From assembly GCF_009905615.1 (NCBI RefSeq), contig NZ_JAAAKW010000001.1:735214-799213 (forward strand): 64,000 nucleotides of DNA. Reading direction: 5' to 3'. The position numbers and the translations under genes are program-made. This document shows, piece by piece, positions 54,057-64,000 of this stretch (positions are counted from its first letter, which is position 1; each line of letters begins with the position of its first letter). Below the pieces are notes generated by a model. The model was not told the DNA's origin. It was given only the letters and a program-made list of their open reading frames with translations, and made no database searches. The DNA comes from Pseudomonas sp. SLFW. Its GTDB lineage: Bacteria > Pseudomonadota > Gammaproteobacteria > Pseudomonadales > Pseudomonadaceae.

Positions 54057-54329
54057 ATGGACAACTACACCCCACTGAACTGCGATCTCTACGACTACCT
54101 GGAGATCGCCTGCATGCACGGTTATCGCTTGAAGGTCGAAATGATCGACGGCACAACCTTCGAAGGCCGGCCCGTCACCACCCGCACTGCGCCGAGCAAG
54201 GAAGAATTCCTGCAATTCGCCGACGGCCTCGATGAAGTGCGGATGGACCAGATGCTCGCCATCACCCCGCTGGACGACGGCGCCAGTTTTGGTCGGGTGG
54301 AGTTGGGCAATTCGTTTTGCGCGACGTGA
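54057..54329 (+). CDS. rof: Rho-binding antiterminator (Rof/YaeO family)
   Basis: 90 residues; GGAG lies 8 bases before the ATG. The ROF family signature NCDLYDYLEIACMHGYRLKVEMIDG with FEGRP is nearly the textbook pattern. Rof binds the primary RNA site of Rho and inhibits termination. It follows the transporter fusion by 53 bases in the same direction and may share its transcript, but has its own ribosome-binding site. A REP pair follows. Confidence 0.85.
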   Translation: MDNYTPLNCDLYDYLEIACMHGYRLKVEMIDGTTFEGRPVTTRTAPSKEEFLQFADGLDEVRMDQMLAITPLDDGASFGRVELGNSFCAT

Positions 54330-54359
54330 GGGAATTCAGTCAGGAGGACGCCTCAATCC

Positions 54360-54450
54360 CTGTAGGAGCGAATTCATTCGCGAAGCGTTGGTACAGCCGG
54401 AACACCCTCATCGCCTGATAACTCTTTCGCGAATGAATTCGCTCCCACAG
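54360..54450. repeat. REP pair, GTGGGAGCGAATTCATTCGC family
   Basis: CTGTAGGAGCGAATTCATTC and the complement ending CGCTCCCACAG, 91 bases, between convergent rof and recD. It is the first copy of this family to the right of the 43.8-52.4 kb block. Confidence 0.85.
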
Positions 54451-54484
54451 GTTGATCCCTCGCGGCCCCCCCATAAAGCGAAGG

Positions 54485-56572
54485 CTATAACGCCAACATC
54501 AACCCACTCAACCGCTTCACCTTGCGCCGCAGCGCTTCTTCGAACACGCCCTGTCGCGGTTCGATGAGGCTGAACCAGTTTTTCGCCCGCGTGATGCCGG
54601 TGTAAATCAGCTCCTTCGTCAGCACCGGGTTCAGCGCTTCGGGCAGAATCAACGCCGTGTGCGCAAACTCCGAGCCCTGGGATTTGTGCACGGTCATGGC
54701 ATACACCGTTTCCACATCATTAAGCCGACTCGGCAGCACGAAACGCACGCCGCCCTCGCCGTCGTTACGCGGGAAGGCGACGCGCAAGGCCGTGCGGTTT
54801 TCCTCGACCGGGCCTTCCGGCAAACGGAGCGCGATACCAATGTCGCCGTTCATCAAACCCAGCCCGTAATCGTTGCGGGTCATCAACACGGGGCGGCCTT
54901 CGTACCACTGGTGATCACTCTCGATCAGGTCGGCAGCAAACAGCGTCTGGGTGATGCGCTGATTCAACCCCTCAACGCCCCACGGCCCCTTGCGCACGGC
55001 ACACAACAGCTGGAATTCGTCGAACGCGTTCAGCACCTGGCGCGCCCATTCGACGCAGCGCGGGTCTTCGATCGACGTGAGCCCTTGTGGCCGCTCGCCG
55101 CGCATCAGGGTCAGATAATGCCGATAACCCTGAGGGCCGCCGCCGTGGCCGTCGAGCAACAAACGCGACAACGCCCGATCCTGCTCGCCCTTCAGCGCCA
55201 ATGCATACAAGTCCGGGTAGCCGCCATTGACCAACAGCGCTCGGGCGTCCTGGTCCTGCTGCTGATTGACCCGTTTCGCCAGTTGCCCAATGCCGCTGCC
55301 CGCCACGAAACGCCGCGAGTGACGCAACATCACCACCTGCTGCGCCAGAGCATGTTGCTGCGGGTCGCCCTGTTGCAGCCCGCTTTTGCTCAAGTCCTCG
55401 CCGCTGACCGATTCAAGCCACGCCTGCGTGTCCGCGCTGTACATCCCCGCTTCGGCATCCCGGCATAGATCACCCAGCACCGCACCGGCCTCCACCGACG
55501 CCAGTTGATCCTTGTCACCCAACAACACCATGCGCGCATGGGGCGGCAAAGCGTCGAGCAGATTGGCCATCATCTCCAGGTCGATCATCGACGCCTCGTC
55601 CACCACCAGCACGTCCAGCGGCAAAGGGTTGCCTGCGTGATGACGGAAGTGACGCGTGCCGGGCCGACTGCCGAGCAAACGGTGCACCGTGGTCACGTCG
55701 CTGGGGATTTTCTGCCGCACGTCTTCGGATACATCGAGGGTTTGCACCTGATGACTGATGGACTCGGTCAAGCGCGCCGCTGCCTTGCCCGTCGGCGCTG
55801 CGAGTCGAATGCGCAGCGGTTTGCCTCGCTCCACCGCAGGGGATTGCAGCAGCGCCAGAAGACGCACGACCGTGGTGGTTTTGCCCGTACCGGGACCGCC
55901 GGTGATGATGCTGAACGCACCGCGAGTGGCAATGGCACAGGCGAGTTTCTGCCAGTCGATCAGCGCATCCGGTGCAGTGCTTGCGTTCCCGAACAGAGCG
56001 TCCAGACGCTGGGCCAGGTCGCTCGACGTGGGTTCGGTTTGGCAGAGACGACGATGCAGGGCGGCGTCGATCCTGCGCTCATACGTCCAATACCGCCGCA
56101 GGTACAGGCGACGGTCTGACAACACCAACGGCTTCTGTGCTGCCGTCGTGCTGCTGTCGCCCGCCTTCGCGACAAGCGGGCTGTCCGCCAACGCCTGACA
56201 CCAGGTCGCGCCGTCCAACGCCTTCAGCAGTGTGGAGGGCAGCAACATCGGCGTTTGCAGCACGTCACCTTCGGGCGGCAGCGACAGCGCGAAGTCTGGC
56301 TCTTTGAGGGTCTCAAAGAGGTCGAGGCAGACATGACCGTGACCGAGCTGATGGCTGGTCAACGCTGCCGCAAGCAGCACCAGCGAATCGGCCGCTGGAT
56401 CGAGGTCTGCCAAAAAACCCACGAAGGCCTTGTCCAGCGCTCGCAACCAGCCACGCTCGACCCAGCGTTCCAGCAACAGCAGCAAGTCCTCAACCCGACT
56501 CAGTGGCTGGAGAGCGGCAAGGCTCTCGGCGTCCAGCGGCGTGGGCAGCAAATGCGCGAAGGTGCGGTTCAT
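54485..56572 (-). CDS. recD: Exodeoxyribonuclease V alpha subunit (RecD helicase)
   Basis: 695 residues, the usual Pseudomonas length. SF1 5'-3' helicase motifs: Walker A GGPGTGKTTT (about residues 225-234), LAAPTGKAAARL, DEASMIDLEMM and a late QGSEFAHTALILPE segment with motif VI (YTGITRAKNWF). The N-terminal half shows the helical RecD interaction domain. Its ATG overlaps the recB stop (ATGA). It is the fast motor and the third member of RecBCD, which resects double-strand breaks and loads RecA. Confidence 0.95.
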   Translation of the reverse strand: MNRTFAHLLPTPLDAESLAALQPLSRVEDLLLLLERWVERGWLRALDKAFVGFLADLDPAADSLVLLAAALTSHQLGHGHVCLDLFETLKEPDFALSLPPEGDVLQTPMLLPSTLLKALDGATWCQALADSPLVAKAGDSSTTAAQKPLVLSDRRLYLRRYWTYERRIDAALHRRLCQTEPTSSDLAQRLDALFGNASTAPDALIDWQKLACAIATRGAFSIITGGPGTGKTTTVVRLLALLQSPAVERGKPLRIRLAAPTGKAAARLTESISHQVQTLDVSEDVRQKIPSDVTTVHRLLGSRPGTRHFRHHAGNPLPLDVLVVDEASMIDLEMMANLLDALPPHARMVLLGDKDQLASVEAGAVLGDLCRDAEAGMYSADTQAWLESVSGEDLSKSGLQQGDPQQHALAQQVVMLRHSRRFVAGSGIGQLAKRVNQQQDQDARALLVNGGYPDLYALALKGEQDRALSRLLLDGHGGGPQGYRHYLTLMRGERPQGLTSIEDPRCVEWARQVLNAFDEFQLLCAVRKGPWGVEGLNQRITQTLFAADLIESDHQWYEGRPVLMTRNDYGLGLMNGDIGIALRLPEGPVEENRTALRVAFPRNDGEGGVRFVLPSRLNDVETVYAMTVHKSQGSEFAHTALILPEALNPVLTKELIYTGITRAKNWFSLIEPRQGVFEEALRRKVKRLSGLMLAL

Positions 56573-59500
56573 GCGAGGTCTCCTGACAGCGTTTCTTCCT
56601 CAACCAAGGCTCGCCCCTGAAACAGCAAATCGAGGCTTTCGATCAATTCACGTGGCGGCCGTGTGAACCATGCGCCCTGGCTGGCCGAACGACTGCCGCG
56701 CACGAACAGGTACACCGCGCCGCCCATGTGGCGGTCGTAGTCATAATCGGCCAGCCGCGCCTTGAGTTGGCGATGCAAGGCCAGCAGATAAAGCACGTAT
56801 TGCAGGTCGTAGCGGTTGTCCAGAATCGCGTTTTCCATCGCCATTTCTGTGTAGGCATCGTCGTCGACGCCCAGCCAGTTGGATTTGTAATCCGCCACGT
56901 AATAGCGGCCCTGATGCTCGAACGTCAGGTCGATGAAGCCCTTGAACATGCCATTCAGCGAAACGGTTTCCGCCGCCGCACGGGGCGCGCCCTTGTGGGT
57001 GTACCGACGCACCAATGCGTCCATTTGCGCCACGTCGACTTTCGAACAGGCGAACCAGAATTCCATCTCGACCCGGTACTGATTGGGTTGATCCAGCGCG
57101 CTCAAGGCGACCGGCGGCACGTCAGCGCCGAGACGCAACGGCAAGCTCAACAGGTGAGACAGCCAGTCCGTCAGCGTGTTGATCCAGCCCTTCCAGTCGC
57201 GACGATTGCAGCGCTGGGCGACGACCTTTTCCAGTGCCACGGGATCGCTGGCGGCGACCGCGAAGCCCTTTTCCCCCGCCCACTCCAACAAGCCATGAAG
57301 GAAGGTGCCAGGGTTCGGGCCACGGGGAAACCGATGAATGTCGCCGCCGCTGACCAGGGTCTCGCGGGGCGCATCCGGGTCGAGGCGTTCGTCGTCGAAC
57401 AGCTTCTGCGCCTGCGGGCTGTCCGGGGATTGGTCGCCGCTGTCGGTGATCGTGTCGCCGATGCGCAAGGCGCTGTAGGACGCAATCCACCAATTCTCCC
57501 GCGCGCTGCGGCGGGGTATGCGCGGCTTGCTCAACGCGACCTCGCTGCGCGGGGCGCTGAAGGTGTCTTCAGTCGGCGCAGGTACGGCTTCGACGTGCAC
57601 GGTCGGCTGATCGCTGGCCAGCGCGTGAAGCCATTGAACGAGCTGCGTCGACTCTGCCAATACGTTGCCGCCACCGAGCAAGTAACCCAGCGCCGAGCGG
57701 TGCAGAATCGAGCCTTTGGTGTTACCGCGCTTGAGGTCGGCGACGCCCAGCCAGCAAGCGTGTTGCGCACGAGTCAGGGCGACGTACAGCAGGCGCAAGT
57801 CCTCGGCCAGACGCTCGTCATCCGCTTGCTCGATGAGCGCTGCCGTCGGCTTGAGACTGATCTGCGCGTGCCCTTCGGCGTCATGGAAATGCAACGGCAA
57901 ACGGCTGCCATCGACCGGTTTGGTCGAGCAAATGAACGGCAGAAAGACCAACGGGTATTCCAGCCCTTTGGACTTGTGAATCGTCACGACCTTGACCAGC
58001 TGCTCGTCGCTTTCCAGCCGCAAAATCTGCTCTTCGCCCGCCTGGCCGGACAACGCCAGATGCTCGCTCAAATGACGAATCAGCGCCTGCTCGCCATCGA
58101 GTTCAGCAGCGGCCTGTTGCATCAATTCAGAGAGGTGCAGCAGGTTGGTCAACACCCGCTCACCATCGCTGCGCTGGATCAACGTCTGCGGCAGTTTGAA
58201 GTCGTGCAAGAGGCGACGGAGCATCGGCAGCACGCCTTGGGTGCGCCAGATGCGACGGTAATCGCGGAACTGCATGACGCGGTTTTCCCACGCCAGTTCG
58301 TCCTGATTCAGACGTTCCAATTCAGCCAATGGCAGGTCGAGCGTGATGCAGGCCAAGGCGGCGCGCAGTGTGCGTTCTGCATCGGGTTCTGCACACGCCT
58401 TGAGCCAGGCCAACAGGTCGTGAGCCTCTTGCGCGGCGAACACCGAATCCTTGTCCGACAGATACACACTGCGTACGCCACGGACCGACAATTCGCCACG
58501 CACGGCTTGGGCTTCCTTGCCGTCGCGCACCAGAATCGCGATGTCCGACGGCATCACGCCTTTCAGCGCTTCGCCCGGTTTGGCGAAGCCCGCACGGCCT
58601 TGTTGACCGGCATTGAGTAAGCGCACGATTCCACTCGCGCAACTGGCGGCCAACTGCTGCCGATACAGCGTGCCGGACACCGGCTGATCACTTTCCAGCT
58701 GCCAGACATTCAGCGCTGGAATGGCCTGGCCGTCGAGCTGAAACACTTCCTTGCGGCCCTGTGAATTAACAGGCTGGAACGGCACAGGATTGTGATCGGC
58801 GCTGCGAAACAGAAACGCGCCGCGCCCAACGGGGTTGAGTTCGGCACGCACGAACACGTGGTTCACAGCCTCGACCATCCCGTGGCTGGAGCGGAAGTTG
58901 GTGCCCAATGTGTGCAGGCGTCCGGTGGTCGCCGTGCGCGCGCGTAGGTAGGTGTAGATGTCGGCGCCGCGGAAGGCGTAGATTGCCTGCTTGGGGTCGC
59001 CGATCAGGAACAGGCCGGTGCTTTCGTCATGGGCTTCGAGGCGATAAATACAGTCGAAAATCCGGTACTGGACCGGGTCGGTGTCCTGGAATTCATCGAT
59101 CAACGCAACTGGAAACTGCTCGCGAATCAGGGTCGCCAGGCGCTCACCGCCACTCCCTCGCAACGCTGCGTCCAGACGCAACAGCATGTCGTCAAAACCC
59201 ATTTCGGCACGACGACGTTTCTCTTCTTCAAAACGCGCACCGACCCATTGCGCGGCGTGTTCGAGTACGGCCGCGTCAGGCGTTGGCAGCGTGTCGAGGG
59301 CGACTTTCAGCTCAACCATCGCCTCGAAGGCCGGGTGCGACGGCGGGTTGCTCTTCCAGGCTTCGGCGATGCCATCAGGGGTCAGACGGGTGAAACCGGT
59401 GCCCAGATCGAGCTGTTCCTGTTCGTCATCGTTAGCCCAGGCGATCAGCTTGTCGAACCAGGGTCTGAAGTAGCGCTCCTGCATCTTGCGACCGTCGACA

Positions 59501-60267
59501 ACCTTGCAGTTCACGCCGTCGATGCAGATCGCATGCAACTCGGCGGCCCAATTGGCCCACGGCGATTTGAGCGTCTTCAGGGTTTCGCGGCGTTCGGTGA
59601 TCGAAGCTTCGATCAGTTGCGTCGGGGTTTGCGTGACCGGCGCGCGATCGCTGCCGAACATCGCACGAACACGTGGCAACAACGCCGCCGGGCCACCCCA
59701 GTGTTCACGCACCCAGTTGAGCGCGTCGCCGGTCATCGGATAGCAGAACTTGCGCCAGTAATCGCGCAGCACTTCGCCGAGCAAATCGCTGTGGTCGGTT
59801 TCCAGGCTTTGAGTGAACAGGCTGCCGCTGTCGAAGGCGTGCTCGCGCAACATGCGCTGACACCAACTGTGAATGGTCGAAACGGCCGCTTCGTCCATCC
59901 ATTGCGCCGCGATGTCGAGACGACTCGCACAGCCCGCCCACTGATCCGGCGCGAAGTCGTTGCGCAGGTCGTCGATCAAAGCGTCAGGGGCTTCGATCTC
60001 TTGACGGAAGAAACGCGCCGCTTCGGCCAGGCGTGTACGGATGCGGTCGCGCAGCTCTTTGGTCGCGGCGTCGGTGAAGGTCACCACCAGAATCTGCGGC
60101 GGCAGCAACTCGCGACCGAAGCCTGAAACCTCGTCGCCGTGGCCAAGCACCAAACGCAGGTACAGCGCGGAAATGGTGAACGTCTTGCCAGTGCCCGCGC
60201 TGGCCTCGATCAGTTGGCTGCCCTTGAGCGGGAAGCGCAGGGCCAACGGTTTTTGAAGGTCCATCAT
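56569..60267 (-). CDS. recB: Exodeoxyribonuclease V beta subunit (RecB helicase/nuclease)
   Basis: 1232 residues from the ATG at 60267, which overlaps the recC stop (ATGA) and has GGAGG 7 bases upstream. The UvrD-type helicase begins EASAGTGKT at residues 21-29 (Walker A) and includes [43 protein letters not shown] and [12 protein letters not shown]. The nuclease domain at the C-terminus has [20 protein letters not shown], in which the last residues DYK-SN give the D and K of the RecB active site. It is a 3'-5' motor and the Chi-regulated nuclease of RecBCD. Confidence 0.96.
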   Translation of the reverse strand: MMDLQKPLALRFPLKGSQLIEASAGTGKTFTISALYLRLVLGHGDEVSGFGRELLPPQILVVTFTDAATKELRDRIRTRLAEAARFFRQEIEAPDALIDDLRNDFAPDQWAGCASRLDIAAQWMDEAAVSTIHSWCQRMLREHAFDSGSLFTQSLETDHSDLLGEVLRDYWRKFCYPMTGDALNWVREHWGGPAALLPRVRAMFGSDRAPVTQTPTQLIEASITERRETLKTLKSPWANWAAELHAICIDGVNCKVVDGRKMQERYFRPWFDKLIAWANDDEQEQLDLGTGFTRLTPDGIAEAWKSNPPSHPAFEAMVELKVALDTLPTPDAAVLEHAAQWVGARFEEEKRRRAEMGFDDMLLRLDAALRGSGGERLATLIREQFPVALIDEFQDTDPVQYRIFDCIYRLEAHDESTGLFLIGDPKQAIYAFRGADIYTYLRARTATTGRLHTLGTNFRSSHGMVEAVNHVFVRAELNPVGRGAFLFRSADHNPVPFQPVNSQGRKEVFQLDGQAIPALNVWQLESDQPVSGTLYRQQLAASCASGIVRLLNAGQQGRAGFAKPGEALKGVMPSDIAILVRDGKEAQAVRGELSVRGVRSVYLSDKDSVFAAQEAHDLLAWLKACAEPDAERTLRAALACITLDLPLAELERLNQDELAWENRVMQFRDYRRIWRTQGVLPMLRRLLHDFKLPQTLIQRSDGERVLTNLLHLSELMQQAAAELDGEQALIRHLSEHLALSGQAGEEQILRLESDEQLVKVVTIHKSKGLEYPLVFLPFICSTKPVDGSRLPLHFHDAEGHAQISLKPTAALIEQADDERLAEDLRLLYVALTRAQHACWLGVADLKRGNTKGSILHRSALGYLLGGGNVLAESTQLVQWLHALASDQPTVHVEAVPAPTEDTFSAPRSEVALSKPRIPRRSARENWWIASYSALRIGDTITDSGDQSPDSPQAQKLFDDERLDPDAPRETLVSGGDIHRFPRGPNPGTFLHGLLEWAGEKGFAVAASDPVALEKVVAQRCNRRDWKGWINTLTDWLSHLLSLPLRLGADVPPVALSALDQPNQYRVEMEFWFACSKVDVAQMDALVRRYTHKGAPRAAAETVSLNGMFKGFIDLTFEHQGRYYVADYKSNWLGVDDDAYTEMAMENAILDNRYDLQYVLYLLALHRQLKARLADYDYDRHMGGAVYLFVRGSRSASQGAWFTRPPRELIESLDLLFQGRALVEEETLSGDLA

Positions 60268-63200
60268 GCTCCGGCCTCCACGCTGGACAGGGATTGCCAA
60301 GGCGCTTCGTAAATCGGTTTGTACAGCGACTCACACCAGCCGACGAACTCTTCGCTGTCGAGCAGCGTGTCGAACGTGGGGAATTGTCGAGCGAGCGCTG
60401 TGCTTTCGGCGTGCTCGCCCGCGATGTTCTGGCCGTCGCCGTCGTAGGTTTTGCGGGCGGCGGCTTCGGCTTTGACGTCGTCCGCTTCACCGAGCCAGGC
60501 AAACGCAGTCTTCACGGCGACGGGTAACGGGCGCTGCATGCCGTGTTGCCAGGCGAGCAGCAGATCGTTGAGGGTGCTTGTGGCTTTTGCCTTATCCAAC
60601 GGGGGCAAAAGCAGGGTTTCATCGCTAGCCACCAGTGCGGTGGTCAGCGGCAAATCGCAGGCGCACGCCACCAGATGATTGACCCACGGCTTGGTCAGGC
60701 GATGCCACTTCCGAGATTTCCTACCGCCGATGGCATTGGGAATGGCCGTCACAGCCAGCAACTCGCCTTGCGTATTTTGATAGAGGCCATCGAGCCAACC
60801 GTCGAGGGCGACGTGTTGATGTTCGTGGCTCACGGGCAACGCGCTGTGAACCCGCTCCGGCCATTTGAACAACAGGTCATGGTAGCGCTGAACCAGATCC
60901 GGCAGCGGCTCGATCAACTCGTCCTGTAGGAGCGCGCCGAATCCAGCCATCGGCAACAGCCCACTGGCCTGCAAGCGAACGGCTTGGGCCTTGAGGGATT
61001 GGTCAGCGCTTTCAGGGTCCAGGAGCGCCGCTTGCAGCAGGCTATCGCTCAATCCGTAGCGCTCAAGGGCATCGAGCACAAACGGCTCTTCGTCGGCCAA
61101 AGGCGCTTCGGCTACTTCGAAGAAAATCTTCAGACGTTGACTGAAGAAGTGTTTGACCGGGTTACGCAAGAAATCTTGCAGCTGCATCAGGCTGAGCGGC
61201 TCTTCTTGCTCGTACTTTTCCAGTGCTTTGATTTCGCCCGACTGGACCGCTGCTTCATGCAAGACCTGCCATTCACGGGCAAAGCTGAAGTACTCCAGAT
61301 TCTCCTGGAAGTATTTGGCGCTGAACGGTTGCAGCGGGTGTTCAAGGGTCAGCTTGTGCAGCAGTTGCTGACCTGGGTCGCGCTTCTTCGCGTCCTCGGG
61401 TTCGACAGCGTCTGCCAACCGCCAACCGCTGGCTAAATGATCACGTAGTTGGCCAATGAGCACTGACGCCGGACGTTCAGAGTTGTCACGAATGCTGCGT
61501 CCGACCCAACTGATGTAGAGCTGATCTCGGGCGGACAGAAGCGCTTCGAGTAGCAGGTAGCGGTCGTCCTCGCGACGGGAACGGTCGCCGGGGCGGTAAT
61601 CGCTGCCCATCAAGTCAAAGTCCAGCGGCGGTTGTGCGCGGGGGTAATCGCCGTCGTTCATGCCCAACAGGCAGACCACTTTGAACGGGATCGCACGCAT
61701 CGGCATCAAGGTGCAGAAGTTGACGGAGCCTGCGAGGAAGCGCTGCGACAGTTTTCCTTGATCCAGCCCGGCGAGCCACGCTTCACGCACAACCGTCAGC
61801 GGCAATTCTTCCAGCAGGCCGACCGTTTCGCAGGTCTCCAGCCAGGTTTCACGCAGGGTTTCGAGTTGGCTGAGCTGATAGTCGTCGTGCTCGCTGTCCG
61901 CCGTGAAAAACAGCTGCATCAGCGCTTGTAGACGCGTGCCCCAGACCGGCGGGGTGGCAGGCTGCGACAGTTCGGCGTGGGCGACTTGAAGGGCGTCGAT
62001 CAAGGCGACCAACGGGCCGATGAGCGCCGCGTCCAGGCCGCCGATTTCGTCATAGGGTTCGATGTCATCGTAGGCAATGCCTGCACCCACGGCGTACCCC
62101 AACAGCATGCGTCGCAGACCGAAATGCCAGCTGTTCTGTTCAAGGGCTTCAGGAAGGCCCAAACCCTCGCGTTGCTTGGCGTTCAGCCCCCAGCGCACGC
62201 CTGCGCCTTCGATCCAGCGATGCAGGGTTGGCAGGTCGCGTTCGTCGATGCCGAAACGTGCGCGCAGGGCGGGAACGTCCAGCAGGTCGAGGATTTCACT
62301 GACCGGAAACCGACTGTCGGGGATCTTCAAAAGGTGCTCGACGGCAATCAGTAAAGGGTCACGACCGCGCTGGCCCTGGTCTGCCAAAGTGAAGGGGATG
62401 AAGCGGCGATCATCACGGTCCAGTTGCCCAAACACGGCACGAATGTGCGGGGCGTAGCTGTCGATGTCCGGGACCATCACGATCACATCACGAGGGCGCA
62501 GATCAGGATTGGCGCTGAACCGCGCGAGCAACTGGTCGTGCAGCACTTCCACTTCGCGCTGGGCGCTGTGGGCCACGTGGAAGCGGATCGAGCGGTCTTT
62601 CTTGATGTCGACGGCGGGCCACAGCTCGTAGGTCTCGCTCAAGGGGCGCAGTTCGAGAATGTCGTCCTGTATCTGGCTGAGAATGGTTTGGGGGTCGCCG
62701 TCGCTGAACAGGTCGATACGCCCGTCGCGGAAGATCGAGCGGTAGCTGTTAGGGTCGTCGTGGCTGTCGAGGAGATTGATGTAGTCGCGGCCCTGCTTGC
62801 CCCATGCGGCGAGCAGTGGATGGGCGTGCTGGTGCAAAGCGTCCGGGTTGAGTACCACCGGCATCCCAGCCTTGCGCGATTGACGTTTGTACTCGTGCCG
62901 CAGCAAGTCTTTGTCAGCAACGATATCCGCCCAATGGTGACGGCAGGGGTTGTGCACGCAGAGCAGCACTTGGTTGAAACGTGACAGACCGGCGAGGGCT
63001 TCAAGCGCTTGGGCAGGCAGCGAGGAGATACCAAACACAATGACCCGGGCGGGCAAGCCTGCGGGGGCCTCGGTCAGGGTATTGATCCGCTCCATGTAAC
63101 GCTGATGCACCCCGGCACGGCTCTGAGCCATCCCCTCGGCACCGACATCATGAAGCAGCGCTCGCCACAACTCGGCTTGCCAGCAGTTTTCAGGTTTGAG

Positions 63201-63749
63201 CGGTTTGGCCTCTCCCCTGACGTTCTTGAGTTGGTGCCGTCCAGCGGCCCAGTCTTCAAGCCAGTCAGCGCGGTACACCTGGTATTGGTCGAACAGATCG
63301 GCCAGTCGCTCGGACAACTGATAACGCTTGCGCAGGTCAGTGTCGGCGGTGAGGAAGCGCTGTAAGGGCTCGAAGTGGGGTTGGTCGATTAATGCAGGCA
63401 GCAGTCGCATCAAACGCCAGGTGAGCGGGGCTTTATCGAGTAGCGAGGTTTCGGGAATTTCGTCCTTTCCCAAGACAGCGCGATATAGCTGCCACATGAA
63501 GCTGCCGGGGAGTTGAACGTCGATGGCGGCAGCAATGCCGCAGCCCCCCTGGTCGTCGTCCTGTGCATCATCCGCGAGGGCAAGCTTCAGCCATTGGGCG
63601 ATGCCGTTGCTCTGTACCAGCGCGACTTCGTTTTCCAGCGGGGTCAGCGGGTAACGCCGCATCCACGACACCACAAGGCTACGCAGTTCATCCAGGCGAT
63701 TGCCATGAACCACCATGAACCCAGGGTTGAGGTTGGATGTCACCGGCAT
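60264..63749 (-). CDS. recC: Exodeoxyribonuclease V gamma subunit (RecC)
   Basis: 1161 residues from the ATG at 63749 (AAGGAAG upstream). Inactivated helicase-like fold typical of RecC: LVQSNGIAQWLKLALADD near the N-terminus, IPFTLADQG, VCLLGMNDGDYPRAQPPLDFDLM and the long C-terminal region. RecC holds the complex together and recognises Chi. First gene of the recC-recB-recD unit, in which all junctions are ATGA overlaps. Upstream lie about 180 bases, including two hairpins, and then the 5S rRNA gene, so rRNA transcription reads toward this operon. Confidence 0.96.
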   Translation of the reverse strand: MPVTSNLNPGFMVVHGNRLDELRSLVVSWMRRYPLTPLENEVALVQSNGIAQWLKLALADDAQDDDQGGCGIAAAIDVQLPGSFMWQLYRAVLGKDEIPETSLLDKAPLTWRLMRLLPALIDQPHFEPLQRFLTADTDLRKRYQLSERLADLFDQYQVYRADWLEDWAAGRHQLKNVRGEAKPLKPENCWQAELWRALLHDVGAEGMAQSRAGVHQRYMERINTLTEAPAGLPARVIVFGISSLPAQALEALAGLSRFNQVLLCVHNPCRHHWADIVADKDLLRHEYKRQSRKAGMPVVLNPDALHQHAHPLLAAWGKQGRDYINLLDSHDDPNSYRSIFRDGRIDLFSDGDPQTILSQIQDDILELRPLSETYELWPAVDIKKDRSIRFHVAHSAQREVEVLHDQLLARFSANPDLRPRDVIVMVPDIDSYAPHIRAVFGQLDRDDRRFIPFTLADQGQRGRDPLLIAVEHLLKIPDSRFPVSEILDLLDVPALRARFGIDERDLPTLHRWIEGAGVRWGLNAKQREGLGLPEALEQNSWHFGLRRMLLGYAVGAGIAYDDIEPYDEIGGLDAALIGPLVALIDALQVAHAELSQPATPPVWGTRLQALMQLFFTADSEHDDYQLSQLETLRETWLETCETVGLLEELPLTVVREAWLAGLDQGKLSQRFLAGSVNFCTLMPMRAIPFKVVCLLGMNDGDYPRAQPPLDFDLMGSDYRPGDRSRREDDRYLLLEALLSARDQLYISWVGRSIRDNSERPASVLIGQLRDHLASGWRLADAVEPEDAKKRDPGQQLLHKLTLEHPLQPFSAKYFQENLEYFSFAREWQVLHEAAVQSGEIKALEKYEQEEPLSLMQLQDFLRNPVKHFFSQRLKIFFEVAEAPLADEEPFVLDALERYGLSDSLLQAALLDPESADQSLKAQAVRLQASGLLPMAGFGALLQDELIEPLPDLVQRYHDLLFKWPERVHSALPVSHEHQHVALDGWLDGLYQNTQGELLAVTAIPNAIGGRKSRKWHRLTKPWVNHLVACACDLPLTTALVASDETLLLPPLDKAKATSTLNDLLLAWQHGMQRPLPVAVKTAFAWLGEADDVKAEAAARKTYDGDGQNIAGEHAESTALARQFPTFDTLLDSEEFVGWCESLYKPIYEAPWQSLSSVEAGA

Positions 63750-63838
63750 GGCTGCTTCCTTGGCGTTTGGAGAGGGAGAAGACTAACAGAGGGGGCACTT
63801 GACCTGTAGCCGTTCGACTTGCCGGCACTGCTATAGGC

Positions 63839-63872
63839 AAGATCGCATCCCGAGGTGGAATGCGATCTTTTT
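63839..63872. terminator. Second hairpin downstream of the 5S gene
   Basis: AAGATCGCAT and ATGCGATCTT, 10-bp stem, followed on plus by TTT. On minus the T-tract is weak. It may be a back-up stop for rRNA read-through or protect against transcription from the recC side; the orientation argues for plus. Confidence 0.5.
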
Positions 63873-63880
63873 CCGCGCGC

Positions 63881-63916
63881 AAAAACAAAACCCCATCTGC
63901 TTTCGCAAATGGGGTT
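63881..63916 (-). terminator. Terminator of the rRNA operon
   Basis: On the minus strand AACCCCATTTGC-GAAA-GCAGATGGGGTT followed by TTGTTTTT: a strong GC stem, GAAA tetraloop and T-rich tail, 13 bases after the 5S 3' end. Confidence 0.92.
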
Positions 63917-63928
63917 CTGGAATTTAAT

Positions 63929-64000
63929 CTTGACGATGACCTACTCTCACATGGGGAAACCCCACACTACCATCGGCGATACATCGTTTCACTTCTGAGT
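63929..64000 (-). rRNA. rrf: 5S ribosomal RNA, 3' part only
   Basis: Read on minus: ACTCAGAAGTGAAACGATG.. then TATCGCCGATGGTAGTGTGG, GGGTTTCCCCATGTGAGAGT and AGGTCATCGTCAAG, the conserved 3' two thirds of Pseudomonas 5S rRNA. The 5' part lies beyond the right edge of the window. The 3' boundary is placed at CAAG by memory of the genus sequence. The rRNA operon therefore runs leftward into the window, ending before recC. Confidence 0.93.

Noticed and set aside
56728..58620. 630-codon open frame on plus opposite recB
   Set aside because: Antisense to intact RecB helicase and nuclease motifs; no domain recognised.

Overview
The window is about 64 kb of high-GC gammaproteobacterial chromosome, and the evidence points to Pseudomonas, most likely the P. 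syringae / P. fluorescens side of the genus. Three things support this: the order dpp cluster - piu iron locus - speC matches the order remembered for P. aeruginosa PAO1; a four-gene OpuC-type osmoprotectant transporter is present; and the intergenic regions carry paired Pseudomonas REP elements of two families. The species cannot be fixed from sequence reading alone. There is no phage, IS element, CRISPR array or tRNA. The right edge runs into the 3' end of an rRNA operon (5S, minus strand).

Layout. 1-11.6 kb: dipeptide/peptide uptake, with four tandem paralogous periplasmic binding proteins (the first is cut by the window edge), an OprD-family porin, and the ABC core dppBCDF closed by a strong terminator. 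11.8-18.6 kb: the piu iron-uptake locus, with a PepSY/flavodoxin/reductase fusion (piuB) and a TonB receptor (piuA) on minus, and a 2OG-Fe(II) dioxygenase (piuC) and a Sel1-repeat protein on plus. 18.6-23.2 kb: the most striking accessory region, a tandem pair of alpha-xenorhabdolysin-type pore-forming toxin modules behind an AT-rich upstream region. The second module ends in an unrecognised 258-residue protein where XaxB would be expected. 23.2-28.5 kb: ornithine decarboxylase (speC) and an osmoprotectant ABC transporter, both on minus. 28.9-32.3 kb: release factor 3 (prfC) and gamma-glutamyltranspeptidase (ggt).

32.4-42.0 kb: small redox and detoxification genes with their regulators. These are an SDR, a decayed peptidyl-Asp metallopeptidase, a LysR-TetR pair divergent from a glutathione transferase, an exported alpha/beta hydrolase, a MdaB/YgiN-type quinone pair, a TauE/SafE permease with a LysR, a cupin and a glutaredoxin. 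42.3-49.1 kb: a second-type argH, then an MHS transporter-mmsA-mmsB unit (valine / 3-hydroxyisobutyrate type catabolism) with a divergent LysR. 49.3-54.3 kb: a strongly foldable leader RNA precedes a cluster of TIM-barrel isomerase, 2OG-Fe(II) oxygenase, amino-acid binding protein and permease-ATPase fusion whose substrate is unknown; a Rof-like Rho-binding protein follows. 54.5-63.7 kb: recC-recB-recD on minus with ATGA overlaps, directly downstream of the 5S gene and its terminator.

REP pairs fall into two sequence families that are segregated along the window. The GTAGGAGTGAGCTTGCTCGC type occurs only between 43.8 and 52.4 kb, and the GTGGGAGCGAATTCATTCGC type everywhere else. Starts were chosen by eye from Shine-Dalgarno spacing and family length. 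All homology calls are recognition from memory of the families, not searches.
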